Part shown: piece after piece, positions 1 through 8,614 of the stretch | Layout of the letters: every line of letters begins with the position of its first letter | Position numbering within the stretch: the first letter of the stretch is position 1 | DNA from: a virus | Strand: one strand, 5' to 3' | Virus record (IMG/VR): IMGVR_UViG_3300032770_000040 | Span: 1 to 44,180 of that record | DNA: 44,180 nucleotides | The notes under the pieces: generated by a model | Seen by the model: the letters and a program-made list of their open reading frames with translations, nothing else | What the model was told of the DNA's origin: nothing | The model's database searches: none | Position numbers and translations under genes: made by a program

Positions 1-127
1 CGCTGCAGCGGGTACGGCGCCCGGAAGATGCCGCTCGACGCCAGACCATAGCCCATGCCCATCGCAACCCCCTAGAGATGCTTCGCGGCGATGCCCGCGC
101 CGAACCCCAAGGCGCTGCCGATGGAGC
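1..127. repeat. 127-bp terminal direct repeat, left copy
   Basis: Bases 1-127 are identical to 44054-44180. The repeat holds the first 62 bases of the virion gene that is complete at 43249-44115 and the 3' end of the gene at 72-449. Because genes read smoothly across it, the sequence is a circle opened at an arbitrary point. A 127-base overlap equals a common maximal assembler k-mer, so it is probably an assembly overlap rather than a true packaged terminal repeat. Confidence 0.95.
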
Positions 128-449
128 TGAGCAGGCTCGCCCGCCGCTGCTCCTCCATCTGCTGGCGCATCAAGTCCTGCTCGTTCGCCGCGAGTCCCGC
201 GCCCAAGGACTCCCCCGCCGCCTGCTTCGCCGCCGCCCCCACCTGTGTGCCGTAGGCGCTCGCGATGTCGCCCGCCGCGACGGGCACCGCGCCGCTCCGC
301 AGGGCCCCGATCGAGTTCAGGCCGCCGAGCATCGTCCCCACCTGCTGGGCCAAGGGCCGCTGCGCCGCCTGCCCGAAGCCCGTGGCCGCCTTGTTCGCGG
401 CCGACGCAGCCTGATCGACGTACCCGCCCGTCTGGAACGGGTTGCTCAT
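72..449 (-). CDS. small Ala/Gly-rich virion-associated protein
   Basis: A 125-residue protein rich in Ala, Gly and Gln. It has a weakly amphipathic N-terminal half, a charged stretch with several Gln/Glu/Arg residues around 90-105, and a hydrophobic Gly-rich tail (about residues 107-122) that could insert in a membrane. It lies between tail genes and the ejection-type proteins, and its ATG overlaps the stop of the upstream gene as ATGA. Small hydrophobic proteins here in podoviruses are often internal virion proteins expelled during DNA ejection. That role is inferred from position, and I recognise no family. Confidence 0.7.
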   Translation of the reverse strand: MSNPFQTGGYVDQAASAANKAATGFGQAAQRPLAQQVGTMLGGLNSIGALRSGAVPVAAGDIASAYGTQVGAAAKQAAGESLGAGLAANEQDLMRQQMEEQRRASLLSSIGSALGFGAGIAAKHL

Positions 450-700
450 GACATCCCTCCGAACTGCGCGCTCATCGGCGCGGCGGTCTGGAGCCCCGTG
501 GGGCTCCGCTGCAGGAGCCGGCGGCCCACCGCGGGCACGATGCCCTGCATCGTGTTGCCGGGGAGTTGCGCGGGCGCGCCGGCCTCGGCGTTCGCCGGCT
601 GCTCGGCCATCCGGCGCTGCAAGAGCATCTGCCCCACCGTGGCCGCGCTCGGCGCGGGCCGCTGGGGCTGGACCTGAAAGCTCGTGGCGCTCCCCATCAT
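446..700 (-). CDS. hypothetical small virion-region protein
   Basis: An 84-residue protein with no recognised family, rich in Gln, Pro and Ala. Tandem ATG codons at 700 and 697 are both possible starts. 700 is chosen because it lies 7 bases after the upstream stop at 708, behind a GGCGG-like Shine-Dalgarno. Its stop forms an ATGA overlap with the next gene, so it belongs to the late operon. A minor structural or internal virion protein is the likeliest role, from context only. Confidence 0.6.
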   Translation of the reverse strand: MMGSATSFQVQPQRPAPSAATVGQMLLQRRMAEQPANAEAGAPAQLPGNTMQGIVPAVGRRLLQRSPTGLQTAAPMSAQFGGMS

Positions 701-707
701 CGTCCGC

Positions 708-1190
708 CTAGGGTTTCGCGTTCGCGGTCGCACCCTGCAGGTGGACCGTGTTCAAGACGGGCTGATGGCCCGCCGTCCCGACCAACTCGACCTGCAAGTG
801 CTCGTCGCCCCCGGCCGGCGTGAGGTGCATCCAGGGGCCCGTGAAGACCCCAGCCGCCGCCCCACCGGGCAGCGCCGCCGTGGCGACGATCTTCCCCGTG
901 GTGAGGTTCCGCACGTTCACGGTGACCTTCCCCGCGGGCGGCGTGCCGTAGACCACGGCGCGCACCAAGTCCATCCCGGCGTCGGCGAAGTCCACGGCGG
1001 AGGCCATCGCGGCCGCCGTCGCCGTCCCGGCGCCGCCCAAGGTGATCGTCGTCCCCGCGTAGTTCTGGTGGAGCGGAATCGTCGCATGCGCCACGATGCG
1101 GCCCACCACGCGCTGCAACTCGTCCTGCAGCACCGCCGCGTGCGTATCGGCTGGCTTCGCCGAGAACTGGATCACTTGGCCGCGGGCCAT
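708..1190 (-). CDS. tail-associated beta-rich protein
   Basis: A 160-residue protein whose C-terminal half (about residues 80-155) alternates hydrophobic and polar residues and ends in a strand-like segment, consistent with a small beta-sandwich. The N-terminal half has a helical stretch (residues 15-35). It starts one base into the stop codon of the tailspike gene (TGATG), so the two are translationally coupled. It may be a tailspike partner or a distal tail protein. No specific family is recognised. Confidence 0.65.
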   Translation of the reverse strand: MARGQVIQFSAKPADTHAAVLQDELQRVVGRIVAHATIPLHQNYAGTTITLGGAGTATAAAMASAVDFADAGMDLVRAVVYGTPPAGKVTVNVRNLTTGKIVATAALPGGAAAGVFTGPWMHLTPAGGDEHLQVELVGTAGHQPVLNTVHLQGATANAKP

Positions 1191-3133
1191 CAGGTCGTTC
1201 CATCCGTGGCGAAGCCATAACTCACGAGGAGCGCGACCACCGCCGCGAGGGCGGCGTTTCCGCCCTTGCTCCCGGTCAGGTTGATCTTCGCCTGGGGCGT
1301 GGCGCCGTTCGCGCCGAACGCAGCCGTCAGTCCCAAGGATTGGTCGGCGCCGATGGTCATGGCCTTCGTGTTCGTCGTGCTGCCAGAGGCCGTGGTGTAG
1401 ATGTCGAAGCGGGTGCCGTGACTCGTATTCGACCAGTCGCCGACGGCGACTGCTTGGATGTAGGCGCCCGTCGCTGAACTCGACGTGCCATCATGGCCCG
1501 TGGCGCGCATCATGCCAATCGCCTCGGCACCACCCACATGTGTCGGTGAGCTGACGGTGCCGTCCCAGCGGCGCAAATCCACCACCGACTGGTTCGCAAA
1601 GGAGAGCGCGACGTAGGCCGCCTGATTGGAACTGTTCGCGTCGCCGTACAGGTAGATCGTGGCCGGGGTGATCGCCGCCGTCCCCGGGAGCACATACCAG
1701 AGGCCACCTAGCGACACGAGGCGCACCACCATGTTCGTCGCTCCGACGACGTTGATGCCGTTCGGGCAGCAGATATTCCCAGTGCTCAGGCCGTGTTGCA
1801 GGGTGGTCTTGGCATCGAGGCGCACCGTGATCGTCTGCCCGTCTCGTCCGTCGTCGAACGTCGTGATCGTCGTGGGGTTGGAGTTGCTACAGCGCAGCGA
1901 GTTCGTAGCGCGAACACTCGGCGATGTGTCTCCGTCCGTGACGCTCAGACTTTCCGGCTCCGGAGCGGGACCAGTATGATAGTCCCGGACCGTGCCCTTC
2001 GAGGACCCGTTCAAATAGATGTGGACGTTGTTTTGGCGCTCGTTATCGGTGGCGCCGTCGTAGGAACCGTTGTAGAACGCGTACGTGTTGATGGAGGAGT
2101 CGTAGTTGGTGATCCACGCATCCTGCCAATAGGAGTCCGTAAAGTAGAAGCCGCACTCGAAGCCCTCGGCGACCACGCCGCTCACGAACAAGCCCGCGAC
2201 GTTGCCCTTCGTGCAGGCGCCCACCAGGAAGCCGACATAGTTCGACGCTGGGGGCGAGCCGCTGGTCGAGTCACCCGAAAGGAGCAACCCGAAGAAGCGG
2301 TTGTTCCGACCCTGGATGAGTTCGACGCAGGCGTTCGTGCCGACGAGTCCCGTTGGCAGCGCGAAGTTGCAATGGTAGAAGTCGTTTTCGTCCGCGTTAT
2401 CGAGGACGAGCGGTCGCATCGTCGTTGCGACCAGGACGTTGTAGAAACTATTGCGCCAGGCGTGCGGCGCCGACGGATTCGCATTGATGCCAACTGTGGT
2501 CGAGCCCTGGAGATAGAGACCACTGCTGGCGCCAGTGCTGAAGGCTTCAATGATGACGTCCCGCGCCGTGCAGAACTGGGGTTCCGTCATGTGGATGCCC
2601 GTACACGTCCCGGTACAGGACGATCCGTTCAGGTCGAAACCTTCCAACGTGTGGTAGCGCGTCTGATAGGTAGACGTCCCCGAGGGATCCGGGGTCGCGT
2701 TGCCGACCAGGATCGCCGTGGCGTTGTTCAGAACCGGACTGATGTAGGTGGCACGGATCCCAGCGCCAGCGAACTTGATCGTGACGAATTGCTCCACGGG
2801 AATCTGCAGCGTGGCCGTGGTCTTGTAGGTGCCGGGCGGCAAATACACCTTCCCGCCCCCATTGGCCGCGCAGGCGGTAATCGCCGCTTGAATGGCCGTG
2901 GTGTCGTCCGCGATGCCGTTGCCCTTCGCGCCGTAACTGGTGACGACGTTGTAGACGTTTTCGATATTGGGGACGCCAGCGCCATACGTGTACGCAAGTT
3001 CGGCCAGGAGCGCATCGCGCCGTGCCTGGAGGCTATAACTCTTGATCCCCGGCAGCGCCGTCTGCGATTCGTAGGCGAGGATCTCCTCGGCCGTTGCGCC
3101 TTCGCCCGGCAGGGGCCACGGATACTTAGCCAT
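1190..3133 (-). CDS. tailspike with pectate-lyase-like beta-helix
   Basis: A 647-residue receptor-binding tailspike. After a short head-binding N-terminus (about 50 residues) comes the classic start of the phage Pectate_lyase_3 (PF12708) right-handed beta-helix: a YGAKGNGIADDTTAIQAAI block at about residues 68-86, then GGGKVYLPPGTY. Asn/Gly-rich turns run on to about residue 400, and a second beta-rich region follows. Such spikes bind or depolymerise host surface polysaccharide, but the catalytic residues and substrate cannot be assigned here. The ATG at 3133 overlaps the previous gene by 8 bases and has a GGAG ribosome site. Confidence 0.85.
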   Translation of the reverse strand: MAKYPWPLPGEGATAEEILAYESQTALPGIKSYSLQARRDALLAELAYTYGAGVPNIENVYNVVTSYGAKGNGIADDTTAIQAAITACAANGGGKVYLPPGTYKTTATLQIPVEQFVTIKFAGAGIRATYISPVLNNATAILVGNATPDPSGTSTYQTRYHTLEGFDLNGSSCTGTCTGIHMTEPQFCTARDVIIEAFSTGASSGLYLQGSTTVGINANPSAPHAWRNSFYNVLVATTMRPLVLDNADENDFYHCNFALPTGLVGTNACVELIQGRNNRFFGLLLSGDSTSGSPPASNYVGFLVGACTKGNVAGLFVSGVVAEGFECGFYFTDSYWQDAWITNYDSSINTYAFYNGSYDGATDNERQNNVHIYLNGSSKGTVRDYHTGPAPEPESLSVTDGDTSPSVRATNSLRCSNSNPTTITTFDDGRDGQTITVRLDAKTTLQHGLSTGNICCPNGINVVGATNMVVRLVSLGGLWYVLPGTAAITPATIYLYGDANSSNQAAYVALSFANQSVVDLRRWDGTVSSPTHVGGAEAIGMMRATGHDGTSSSATGAYIQAVAVGDWSNTSHGTRFDIYTTASGSTTNTKAMTIGADQSLGLTAAFGANGATPQAKINLTGSKGGNAALAAVVALLVSYGFATDGTT

Positions 3134-3665
3134 CGAACGGGCTCCAGATCAGTTCGCTCGGGGTGATCCCGAAGGTCTGCGCCGCCGTGTTGACCTGCAG
3201 GTTGTAGGGCGGCAAGGTGCCGTCGTTCGTGAACCCGCAGACGACGAGCACGCGGTCGTAGTAGGCGCGCGTCGGCGCGCCCTCGCACGACACATTCACC
3301 GTGAGAATGCCGGGGCCGACGAACGGCAGATTGAGGAACTGCCGGAACCCCAGCAACTGCTGGAACGCGCCCGAACCGCTCAGCCGCATGATGTAGATGG
3401 ACGAGAGCCCCACGCACTGGTTCGGCCACGCCACGTTCAAGGGCACGGTCCACGTGCCGGCGCCCCAGAGCGTGTAGGGCGGCACGGCGATGTCGAAGCT
3501 CACGGCGTACTTGTTCCGCGCCAAGGCGTCCATCGTGATGAGCGTGAGCGTCGTGCCCGGCGTCCCGCCGCACAGCCGGTCGCACGTCGCCCCGTTCGCC
3601 ACCAGCGGCGTCCCGCTCGGCCCCGTGTAGGTGGCCGGCGTGTCGGTCTGCTGAAAGCGCATCAT
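3126..3665 (-). CDS. tail protein, beta-rich
   Basis: A 179-residue protein dominated by predicted beta-strands and containing several Cys (the CDRLCGG segment, two near the middle, one near residue 143). It lies directly upstream of the tailspike and is coupled to its own upstream neighbour by an ATGA overlap at 3662-3665. Position suggests a tail fibre adaptor or a minor tail protein linking nozzle and spike. I recognise no named domain. Confidence 0.65.
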   Translation of the reverse strand: MMRFQQTDTPATYTGPSGTPLVANGATCDRLCGGTPGTTLTLITMDALARNKYAVSFDIAVPPYTLWGAGTWTVPLNVAWPNQCVGLSSIYIMRLSGSGAFQQLLGFRQFLNLPFVGPGILTVNVSCEGAPTRAYYDRVLVVCGFTNDGTLPPYNLQVNTAAQTFGITPSELIWSPFDG

Positions 3666-4099
3666 CCCAAGGCGCTCAGGCCGCGCGTGTCGCGCCGCCG
3701 GATCATCGAGACGTTCGCGTTCCCAAGCTCCACCGGCCGCGTGAAGCCCGTGAGCGTCAGGTAGAGCTGGAATGCGCTCGCCGCGTAGTTCAGCGGCGTA
3801 CTCGTCATCCCCACCGCGCCCGTCGCGAACGTGCGGGTCAAGGTCTGCCCCGTCGCCAAGCCGTCGCGCCAGGGCGTCACGGCGATCGTGACCCCGTTCG
3901 GCGCGTCGAACCGCTGGCGGAACTTCCGCAGCGAGTAGAAGCCCAGCGTCTTCTCGGTCGGGAACTGCGTCGAGAGGAGGTAGGGCGTGTAGGCGCTCCC
4001 CCCGCTCCCATCGACGGCGGCGAAGTCGTTCACCGTCAGGGGATCGTCGAGGCTATAGACCCGGCCCCCGCTCTGGCTCACCACGTAGATCGGGATCAT
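3662..4099 (-). CDS. tail protein downstream of nozzle
   Basis: A 145-residue protein beginning MIPIYVVSQSGG at the ATGA overlap with the nozzle gene. It is compact and mixed polar, with strand-like segments throughout (for example LGFYSLRKFRQRF around 52-64) and an Arg-rich C-terminus (SMIRRRDTRG). Placement between the nozzle-like protein and the fibre genes suggests a minor tail component. No family can be assigned. Confidence 0.65.
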   Translation of the reverse strand: MIPIYVVSQSGGRVYSLDDPLTVNDFAAVDGSGGSAYTPYLLSTQFPTEKTLGFYSLRKFRQRFDAPNGVTIAVTPWRDGLATGQTLTRTFATGAVGMTSTPLNYAASAFQLYLTLTGFTRPVELGNANVSMIRRRDTRGLSALG

Positions 4100-6123
4100 G
4101 TCGAGAAGTACGTACTCGCCGAGTCCACCGGCGACCACGCCAGGTCTTCGGCGTAGACCTGCCAGTTCTGGCCGGCGGGCAGGTAGCCCGTGGGCAAGTC
4201 GATCTCGTTCGGTCCCTGCTGCGTGAACCACGAGGCGTAGAGGCCGCCGCCCACGACGTACAGGAAGATGTTGACCGGGGTCCCGTTGGCGTTGTTGAAG
4301 ATCGTGACGTTCTGATTCGGCGGCGTGCCCGCGACCGAGGCCGTCGGGGCCGCAATCAGCGTCTGCACCGTCTGCGGCGCGGTGTACGCGGAGTAGAGGC
4401 CGTTCTTGACGTGGCGCACCTTCCACTGGTACTGGACGTGGCTCAGGTTGCCCGTCACGTGGTAGGTCGCCGTATTGGCCGGGAGCGTCGCCTTCAAGAC
4501 CCAGGTGAGCGTGGCATCCATCTGCCAGAACTCGACCGGCGCCGTGGCGTCGCCCACCGTCCAGTTCGCCGTGTAGCTGGTGGTCGTGATGGCCGTGGTC
4601 GAGGGCGCCGAGGGCGGCGCGGTCGCGCCCGCCACGCTCGTCGTCGGGATCACGTTGCCGTGCGCGTAGGCCGTCGCGGTGCTCTGCACCCAGTCCGGCT
4701 GCCACCGCTCGCGCTCCACGTCCCACTGCCAGAGCACCCACGGGTAGGTGGCGGGCGTCGTCCCCTGGGGATGCACGCCGAAGAGGACCACGCGGCGGTC
4801 CGGGTGATAGAAACAGAACGTGCTCGCCAAGTTGTCCAAGGCGAGGAAGTCCTGCTTCCGCGGCCCCACCATCGGCTTCACGTCGAACCCGTCGGTGCGG
4901 AACATCCCGGCGGCGCCGATCCCGTACCAGTAGCCTTCGGCGAAGCACAGGGCGTTGGGGTTCGCGCAGCCGAAGCCCGAGGTGTTCATCACCATCTCGG
5001 TCGCGTACTGCCAACCCGGGTAGGCGCGGCCCGCGCCGCTGATGCGGTAGAGCTCGTTCGCCTTCGCCACCAACAGGAGGCCGCGGCCCTGCTTCATCGC
5101 CGTGATCCGCTGGCCCTTAGCGCCGATGATGTTCCAGGCGTCCTTGTCGAACCCGTCGGCCACATCGCCCAGCGCGAGCGACATCGAGGGCGAGCGGCCG
5201 AGGAAGCTGTGCCGCAGGTACTCCGGCCGGTCCTGGTTACTCGCCGCCTCGTCGCCGTAGCCCGCGATGAAGAGGACGTTGTTGTACGTCTCCAAGCAGT
5301 AGGGCTGGATCTCCTGCGGGATGCCCGGCGTGATGACGTACTGGCTCGTCGTGTCCGGCGTCCCGATGGACCAGGACGGCACGGTGAGCTGCGTCGCGGT
5401 GTTCGAGCTGATGATCGCGACCTCGCCCACGCCCGTCCCGGCCACGATCGTGACGCTCTGGCCCGCGAACTGGTTCGTGGTCCACGCCTTCGTCGCGTCC
5501 GTCAGCGTCGTCGCGCCACCGGCGCTCGCCGTTCCGCTGTCGCCCGTCCCGGCGAAGGCGAACCGCGGCACCTTGGCGTTCGCGTTCGGGTTCCCGATCT
5601 GGACGGTCGGCACCGTCTGATTTAAGGAGAGGAACCAGCGCCGGCTCGCGATCGAGAGCGTGGCGTCGGCGAGGAAGATGCCCTCCCAGAGCTCGGAGGC
5701 TTGCGGCATCGGGGCGCCGCCGCTGTCGGTCCACGCCGCGCTCACGACGTGGCCGCTCGGCTGCAGGGAGAGATCGACGCGGCTCGCCGCCTCAGAGGCG
5801 CCCTTCAAGGCCATGTCCTGCGTCACGAACCAGGCGTAGCACTTGTGCTGCGCCGTGTCGTAGCCCAGGACGATCCCGCCGATCGAGGTCCACGGGTACA
5901 CGCCGCAGAGCCCCGTCACCTCGGCCGGACTGCCCGCGTCGTTGTGCAGCGTCAGCATCAGCCGCGAGCCGCCGCGGGTCGCCATCCGGCTTGCCTGCGT
6001 CGGCGTGAAGTTCTGCCCGTCGGCGATCGTCCCCGGCTCGTTCAGGGCGATGGCCGTGTTCTTCTCCATCCCCACCGTCCAGGAGGGGATCTCCAGCGTC
6101 TCGTCCCGGAGGAGGCGCGTCAC
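4096..6123 (-). CDS. P22 gp10-like tail nozzle/stabilisation protein with FN3 domain
   Basis: A 675-residue protein read from GTG at 6123, which shares one base with the previous stop (TAGTG). The N-terminus, with LNEPGTIADGQNFTPTQASR around residues 27-46 followed by RGGSRLM, resembles the stabilisation (P22 gp10-type) and tail tubular B proteins that close the podovirus head. A long beta-rich, propeller-like middle follows. A fibronectin type III-like domain lies at about residues 525-610 (SAPSTTAITTTSYTANWTV start, VKNGLYSAYT end). The order portal, adaptor, nozzle matches podoviral tail assembly. Nozzle function is inferred from motif style and position. Confidence 0.75.
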   Translation of the reverse strand: MTRLLRDETLEIPSWTVGMEKNTAIALNEPGTIADGQNFTPTQASRMATRGGSRLMLTLHNDAGSPAEVTGLCGVYPWTSIGGIVLGYDTAQHKCYAWFVTQDMALKGASEAASRVDLSLQPSGHVVSAAWTDSGGAPMPQASELWEGIFLADATLSIASRRWFLSLNQTVPTVQIGNPNANAKVPRFAFAGTGDSGTASAGGATTLTDATKAWTTNQFAGQSVTIVAGTGVGEVAIISSNTATQLTVPSWSIGTPDTTSQYVITPGIPQEIQPYCLETYNNVLFIAGYGDEAASNQDRPEYLRHSFLGRSPSMSLALGDVADGFDKDAWNIIGAKGQRITAMKQGRGLLLVAKANELYRISGAGRAYPGWQYATEMVMNTSGFGCANPNALCFAEGYWYGIGAAGMFRTDGFDVKPMVGPRKQDFLALDNLASTFCFYHPDRRVVLFGVHPQGTTPATYPWVLWQWDVERERWQPDWVQSTATAYAHGNVIPTTSVAGATAPPSAPSTTAITTTSYTANWTVGDATAPVEFWQMDATLTWVLKATLPANTATYHVTGNLSHVQYQWKVRHVKNGLYSAYTAPQTVQTLIAAPTASVAGTPPNQNVTIFNNANGTPVNIFLYVVGGGLYASWFTQQGPNEIDLPTGYLPAGQNWQVYAEDLAWSPVDSASTYFST

Positions 6124-6809
6124 TAGAACGCCACCTCGACGTCGAACGGATCGACCTTGGTGCGCCCGGGCCAGGTGCCCTGGCGGCTGATCCGCGCCAT
6201 CAGCATCGCCTTCCGGTCCACCCACCGCTGCTTCAGGTCGGGCGGGAAGGCCGACTCGCCCCCGAGGCCGAAGGCGAAGCACGCCTCCAGCGGCACCACG
6301 TCTTGATAGCGGAGCGGGATCGCGCTCGGCACGTCCGTGTCCTGCGCGAGTTGGGCCGGCCAGTAGCCGTACTTGAGGTAGAGGTTGAGGCCGAGTTCGG
6401 TGTCCTTGGAGAGCCGGATCACGGGGCTGTCGTCCGGCCCGGCCACGGCGAAGAACCCGTTCCCCGCGTCGCGCAGGTCCTCGAGGCGGCACTCCTTCAG
6501 GAGGTCGCCGTCGTCGTTCGTTTTCCGGAGCTCGATCCAGTAGGCGTAGTCCGTGATGGCCGGCGTCTGCGTGGCGAGCGTGTAGGACTCCACCGGCTGC
6601 GTGGACCACGGCTGGGTGGTCGTCGCATCCGGCGTCAGCAGGACGTCCTTGTAGAGGTAGCCGCGGTTCCGGCTGTGGATCTCGGCGATCAGCCCGTTAT
6701 AGGCGTCCGCCAAGACCTGGTTCAGCACGGTCGGCGTGTAGAGGGGGTCGTCCGCCGTGGTCACCAGGTACGTGAGGAGGATGTTCCGCATCGTCGCCAG
6801 CGACGGCAT
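6123..6809 (-). CDS. head-to-tail adaptor (P22 gp4 / tail tubular A-like)
   Basis: A 228-residue protein opening MPSLATMRNILLTYL, with a helical N-terminus, a beta region in the middle and a long C-terminal helical segment (about residues 165-210, with DLKQRWVDRKAMLMARI). This architecture fits the podoviral adaptor that forms a ring below the portal and receives the nozzle. It sits immediately upstream of the nozzle-like gene and is coupled to it by TAGTG. The ATG at 6809 follows the preceding stop directly. The family call is moderate and rests on length, helical pattern and gene order. Confidence 0.7.
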   Translation of the reverse strand: MPSLATMRNILLTYLVTTADDPLYTPTVLNQVLADAYNGLIAEIHSRNRGYLYKDVLLTPDATTTQPWSTQPVESYTLATQTPAITDYAYWIELRKTNDDGDLLKECRLEDLRDAGNGFFAVAGPDDSPVIRLSKDTELGLNLYLKYGYWPAQLAQDTDVPSAIPLRYQDVVPLEACFAFGLGGESAFPPDLKQRWVDRKAMLMARISRQGTWPGRTKVDPFDVEVAF

Positions 6810-7013
6810 TCATCCCCCCTTGAGAAGCCGGCGACCGACCTCCCTCTGGACGTGGGCGACGTGCTCGGGGAGGCCCCGCTGCTTCGTCGCGGCGAAGTCG
6901 TGCAACTGCGCGTGGCTCATCCGGAGGACGCCCCGGTTTTCTGGACGCACGTCCTCCGGATGGTGTTCCGCGATCGCCATGAGCTGGCGCTGGGCCACGC
7001 TCTCGGCGGGCAC
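6810..7013 (-). CDS. DUF3008-like small protein
   Basis: A 67-residue protein starting at GTG 7013. The pattern MPAESVAQRQLMAIA, then HAQLHDFAATKQRGLPEHV, is typical of the small DUF3008-type proteins found in many phage head-gene clusters. Their biochemical role is not established. It is basic and probably helical. Confidence 0.75.
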   Translation of the reverse strand: MPAESVAQRQLMAIAEHHPEDVRPENRGVLRMSHAQLHDFAATKQRGLPEHVAHVQREVGRRLLKGG

Positions 7014-7015
7014 CG

Positions 7016-7291
7016 CTACGGCCGGCTGACGCGCGCCGCGCCGTCGTCGCTCGAGGGCTGCGGCCGCTCGCTCGTGTACTCGCCCGGCGCCTGCATCGGC
7101 GGCTGGCCGGCGAAGCTCATCTTCGACGTGCGGCCCTTGTTCCGCTGCTCCAGCCCGATCACCTTCGCGATCGCCGCATCGTGCTCGTCGTGCTCGTGCC
7201 GCCCCGGCTCTTCCATCTTCGCGTAGTGATGGTCGAGCTGGAACGGGCCGGCGCTCCCGGCGCCGCGCTTGAGGCCACCCAGTCCTGCCAT
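7016..7291 (-). CDS. hypothetical small late protein
   Basis: A 91-residue, Gly-rich, charged protein with a His/Asp/Glu cluster (GRHEHDEHDAAIAK) near residues 30-43. Spacing to the next gene is two bases, as expected in the late operon. The composition suggests a largely disordered virion or assembly factor. No family is recognised. Confidence 0.6.
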   Translation of the reverse strand: MAGLGGLKRGAGSAGPFQLDHHYAKMEEPGRHEHDEHDAAIAKVIGLEQRNKGRTSKMSFAGQPPMQAPGEYTSERPQPSSDDGAARVSRP

Positions 7292-7300
7292 GCTGCCCTC

Positions 7301-7681
7301 CTAGTGATGCGTCTGGAAGCGGTCGTCCGACACGCGGTCCCCCGAGAGGTCGGAGGCCGCCACGTCGCGATCCTTCAGCTTGCCCGGCTTCTTGATGTCC
7401 ACCGGCTTCCCGTCATCGCGCAGCCCATCGCCGTCCAGGCGCTCGAACGGCGCGCCCAACGGCTTCACGGCTTGGGGGATCCCGTAGGGCTTGTCCGCGT
7501 CGCCCGGGAACTCCTCCACCGGATCGCACCGCGCGCCCGTGAGGCCGCCGTACAAGGGCCCCATCGCCCGGTCGATCGCGGCCTCGTGCGCGGGGTTCGA
7601 CAGCTCGCCGGCCCCGGGCGTCCGCGTCTCGAAGTCGGCCGCGAACGCGCCCTCCCCGCCCTTGACCCTAAACTTCGGCAT
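7301..7681 (-). CDS. hypothetical late protein
   Basis: A 126-residue acidic protein with the start MPKFRVKGGEGAFAADF and a Lys/Asp-rich segment around residues 85-110. It overlaps the upstream gene by 14 bases, in keeping with tight packing. No domain is recognised. It is probably a minor head or assembly protein. Confidence 0.6.
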   Translation of the reverse strand: MPKFRVKGGEGAFAADFETRTPGAGELSNPAHEAAIDRAMGPLYGGLTGARCDPVEEFPGDADKPYGIPQAVKPLGAPFERLDGDGLRDDGKPVDIKKPGKLKDRDVAASDLSGDRVSDDRFQTHH

Positions 7682-8006
7682 GGGCCCGCTCCTTGTGGGC
7701 CGCGCGCTTCGCGGCCAGGGTCGCCCGTCCCTTGGCGAGGTTGGCGCGGCGCGTCGCCGCCAGGTTGTCCCGCGCGATCGCGGCCGCCAGCGCCGGGTCC
7801 ACGGCCACCACGTCGGCGCGCGTGGCCGGGTTGCGGAAGGCCGCCATGTCCTTCTCGAGCTGGAGCACGCGGTCGTTCACGCGCCGCGGGTCCTCGCGCC
7901 AGTTCTTCGTCGTGAAGAGCCAGTCGAGGAAGGGCCGGAACATCTCCTCCGGGTACGTGTCCTCGACGAACGCCTGCTTGTCCCAATCCCACCGTCGGAT
8001 GTTCAT
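7668..8006 (-). CDS. hypothetical helical late protein
   Basis: A 112-residue protein. The first 45 residues are aromatic-rich (MNIRRWDWDKQAF, FLDWLFTTKNW), followed by a long Ala/Arg/Lys helix. ATGA coupling at 8003-8006 supports the start. The basic C-terminus could contact DNA. No family is assigned. Confidence 0.6.
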   Translation of the reverse strand: MNIRRWDWDKQAFVEDTYPEEMFRPFLDWLFTTKNWREDPRRVNDRVLQLEKDMAAFRNPATRADVVAVDPALAAAIARDNLAATRRANLAKGRATLAAKRAAHKERAHAEV

Positions 8007-8191
8007 TTGTTCAGCCTCCCCAACGTGTGGGCCAAGTTCACCATCTTCTTCGTGTGCGGGTCCGTGGACTTGGCGGCCCGCGCCATCTTGCTCGCCGGGA
8101 TCTTCTCGTCCTCAGGCACATGGAGCGCGCGATGCAAGGCCCCCGGTTGCTGGATCGCCGAGCTGATCCACTGCTTGCCGTCGTGGTGCAT
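8003..8191 (-). CDS. small conserved-type phage protein (WI.SAI..PGALHRAL)
   Basis: A 62-residue basic protein whose layout WISSAIQQPGALHRAL, then EKIPASKMARAAK, followed by a Lys/Arg-rich helix, is a recurrent small-protein type in phage head regions. Function is unknown. The start follows directly on the upstream stop. Confidence 0.7.
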   Translation of the reverse strand: MHHDGKQWISSAIQQPGALHRALHVPEDEKIPASKMARAAKSTDPHTKKMVNLAHTLGRLNK

Positions 8192-8614
8192 TCAGCCCGC
8201 CTTGACCAGCGGCCCGGCCCCGGCATCCCGGAGCTGGCGCCGATGGTCCCACAGGAAGTCGGCGAAGTGCTCGCCTGCCGCCCGATACCGCTGGGCCAGC
8301 AGGGTCTGGTTGAACTGCCAGCGCCGCCGCACCTCGCGCGCCGTCGTGCCGGCCCCGTCGTAGGGGTTCCCGACGAACGTGCGCTCCAGGTTCGCCAGCG
8401 CCACGCGCATCTGCGTGTCGTCCAGCGGCCGGTACGGGTGACGCCCCGTGGCCGGGTCCCGCGGCTGATCGAACCATTCCCAGAACTGCGAGCGCGGCAC
8501 ACCGTCGGCGCTCGTGAGGATGAACTCCCAGCGGCCGGCGACCTCGTTCCAGCGGAGGTCAGCCTTGTCGTCCAGCGCCCGGAGCGCCGCCACCCACTCA
8601 GGCTTCGGCAGCAC
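8192..8614 (-). CDS. hypothetical late protein, Trp/Arg-rich
   Basis: A 140-residue protein starting from GTG at 8614 behind a GGAG ribosome site; it overlaps the upstream gene by 17 bases. Amphipathic helices with many Trp and Arg make up most of it (QFWEWFDQPRDP near 43-54, FADFLWDHRRQL near 117-128). No family is recognised. Context suggests a head-completion or minor capsid role. Confidence 0.6.
   Translation of the reverse strand: MLPKPEWVAALRALDDKADLRWNEVAGRWEFILTSADGVPRSQFWEWFDQPRDPATGRHPYRPLDDTQMRVALANLERTFVGNPYDGAGTTAREVRRRWQFNQTLLAQRYRAAGEHFADFLWDHRRQLRDAGAGPLVKAG

Noticed and set aside
1793-3166. Long plus-strand open frame opposite the tailspike gene
   Set aside because: Arg/Val/Asp-rich shadow of the minus-strand gene with no domain, ribosome site or coupling; GC-rich DNA keeps antisense frames open.
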